Below are positions 15,504 to 16,262 of a stretch of DNA of 16,262 nucleotides, in pieces. Each line of letters starts with the position of its first letter. Position 1 is the stretch's first letter. Below the pieces are notes generated by a model. The model worked only from the letters and a program-made list of their open reading frames with translations, was not told the DNA's origin and ran no database searches. Source of the DNA: Pseudomonadota bacterium (GTDB lineage: Bacteria; Pseudomonadota; Gammaproteobacteria; Pseudomonadales; Pseudomonadaceae); NCBI GenBank assembly GCA_023431055.1, contig JAEYXX010000040.1:1-16262 (forward strand). Direction: 5' to 3'. Made by a program: the position numbers and the translations under genes.

Positions 15504-15643
15504 GGAGCGGCTGCAGCCGCGAGCACTCAAGCGTAGCCCGGATGAAATCCGGGGATGGTGCGGGAGGACTCCCGGATTTCATCCGGGCTACACATTAACG
15601 TTTAAGCCCAGTTGCGCCGCGAAATCGCGGATGAATCCGCTCC
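15504..15643. repeat. Nested REP-type inverted-repeat cluster (BIME-like)
   Basis: Two copies of a 19-bp REP-like unit lie in opposite orientation: GGAGCGGCTGCAGCCGCGA at 15504-15522 (plus) and GGAGCGGATTCATCCGCGA at 15643-15625 (minus), identical at 16 of 19 positions. The left copy contains the perfect palindrome GCGGCTGCAGCCGC. Next to the right copy is CCGCGA/TCGCGG (15617-15630). Between the copies is the larger perfect inverted repeat described separately. GGAGCGG...CCGCGA units are a common extragenic REP type in Pseudomonas. The cluster fills the gap between the RND operon promoter and the ABC permease stop. Confidence 0.75.
15533..15591. repeat. Perfect 21-bp inverted repeat with hairpin-forming arms
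   Basis: The left arm (15533-15553, beginning GTAGCCCGGATG) and the right arm (15571-15591) are exact reverse complements over 21 bases, with a 17-base spacer. Each arm is itself a palindrome, CCCGGAT-GAA-ATCCGGG, so the DNA or RNA can fold as one long hairpin or two small ones. The GTAGCCCGGATGNAATCCGGG sequence resembles a recurrent extragenic repeat of several gammaproteobacteria. As RNA it would be a very stable stem at the 3' end of the ABC permease message. Confidence 0.85.
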
Positions 15644-15653
15644 CACAAAAGCG

Positions 15654-16262
15654 TCACTGACGCATGCCACGGCCGCTGATCAGCAGCCGAATGCACAGGG
15701 TATAGAGCACAGCGGTGGCCAGCAGCATGAAGCCGATGGCGACGCCGATGCGGATGTCGGACACGCCGAGAATGCCGTAGCGGAAGGCGTTGACCATGTG
15801 CAGGATGGGGTTGCCCATCGACACCGTCTGCCAGAACGGCGGCAGCAGGGTGATGGAGTAGAACACCCCGCCCAGGTAGGTCAGCGGCGTCAGCACGAAG
15901 GTGGGGACGATCGAAATGTCGTCGAAGTTGCGTGCAAACACCGCGTTGACGAAGCCGCCAAGGGAGAAGATGGTCGCCGTCAGCAGCACCACCAGCACCG
16001 TCACCCCCAGGTGATGCACCTGCAGATGGGTGAAAAACAGCGACAGGATGGTGACGATCACACCCACTGCCAGCCCGCGCAGCACGCCGCCGATGACGAA
16101 GCCGATGAGGATGGTGTGCGGCGACACCGGCGACACCAGCAGTTCCTCGACGTTGCGCTGGAACTTGCTGCCGAAGAAGCTCGACACCACGTTGCCGTAG
16201 CTGTTGGTGATCACCGACATCATGATCAGCCCCGGCACGATGTATTCCATGTAGCTGAAGCC
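15654..16262 (-). CDS. ABC-2 type transporter permease, C-terminal part (5' end beyond the window)
   Basis: The last 202 residues are present and the reading frame continues off the right edge (GFSYMEYIVPGLIMMSVI), so the ATG inside the window is not the true start. Several membrane helices alternate with motifs of ABC-2 (YadH/NodJ-type) permeases: SKFQRNVEELLVSPVSP (the cytoplasmic coupling helix), IGGVLRGLAVGVIVTIL, FDDISIVPTFVLTPLTYLGG, and LPPFWQTVSMGNPILHMVNA with FRYGILG. It should act as a dimer in the inner membrane with a separate ATP-binding subunit. In PAO1 the homologous permease (PA2811, from memory) is preceded by its ATPase gene, so that partner is expected just outside the window. 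The gene ends at a TGA (15656-15654) directly beside the REP cluster. The exported substrate is unknown. Confidence 0.92.
   Translation of the reverse strand, partial: GFSYMEYIVPGLIMMSVITNSYGNVVSSFFGSKFQRNVEELLVSPVSPHTILIGFVIGGVLRGLAVGVIVTILSLFFTHLQVHHLGVTVLVVLLTATIFSLGGFVNAVFARNFDDISIVPTFVLTPLTYLGGVFYSITLLPPFWQTVSMGNPILHMVNAFRYGILGVSDIRIGVAIGFMLLATAVLYTLCIRLLISGRGMRQ

Noticed and set aside
15481..15660. Possible CRISPR array from repeated GC-rich motifs
   Set aside because: The repeats are inverted and palindromic with unequal spacing and only two copies each, which is REP-type structure and not regularly spaced direct repeats.

Overview
This window is GC-rich chromosomal DNA from a gammaproteobacterium, almost certainly Pseudomonas sensu lato. 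The evidence is the gene order dusA - tal - STAS protein - RssB-type regulator - PilZ protein - mlaA - thioesterase - phosphonatase-like protein - DUF4404 - queF - ABC-2 permease. As I recall it, this matches the P. aeruginosa PAO1 region around PA2795-PA2812. The close agreement of QueF with the 276-residue pseudomonad form and the REP-type palindromes point the same way. I see no tRNA or rRNA gene, no CRISPR array, no insertion sequence and no prophage. Most of the window is conserved core genome. The accessory-looking parts are the two ends: porin/pqqF on the left and the RND pump on the right.

Left part (1-4400): the 5' part of an outer-membrane porin gene (minus strand), a gene-poor stretch of about 320 bases, then a stand-alone pqqF (M16 zinc protease of PQQ cofactor production, minus). 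Divergent from pqqF is dusA (tRNA dihydrouridine synthase, plus). dusA converges, with overlapping stop codons, on a small Fur-type DNA-binding-domain protein. A perfect 19-bp palindrome lies in that small gene's promoter region.

Middle part (4500-7850): tal (transaldolase B, pentose phosphate pathway) ends at a strong bidirectional terminator. The terminator also serves the opposing rssB-rssC pair, a response regulator/PP2C phosphatase translationally coupled to its probable substrate, a STAS anti-sigma-factor antagonist. Divergent from rssB is a single-domain PilZ (c-di-GMP receptor) gene with its own sigma-70-like promoter and terminator. Partner switching and c-di-GMP sensing therefore sit side by side.

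Right-middle part (7850-11150): mlaA (outer-membrane lipid asymmetry; here with no lipobox cysteine) is divergent from a hotdog thioesterase. The thioesterase is followed by a phosphonatase-like HAD protein that has lost its catalytic residues and by a DUF4404 small protein. A bidirectional terminator separates these from queF (queuosine pathway, minus strand).

Right end (11300-16262): a two-gene RND efflux operon on the minus strand (periplasmic adaptor, then inner-membrane pump, with a 4-base GTGA overlap) has no outer-membrane channel or regulator beside it. Upstream of it is a nested REP-type inverted-repeat cluster, then the 3' part of an ABC-2 permease gene that runs off the window. In PAO1, as I remember it, this interval holds ptrA-copRS instead, so the pump looks like a lineage-specific occupant.

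I do not see a clearly new multi-gene system. The best leads are the catalytically degenerate phosphonatase relative, the Fur-like minimal regulator with its palindrome, the lipobox-less MlaA and the nested REP structure.
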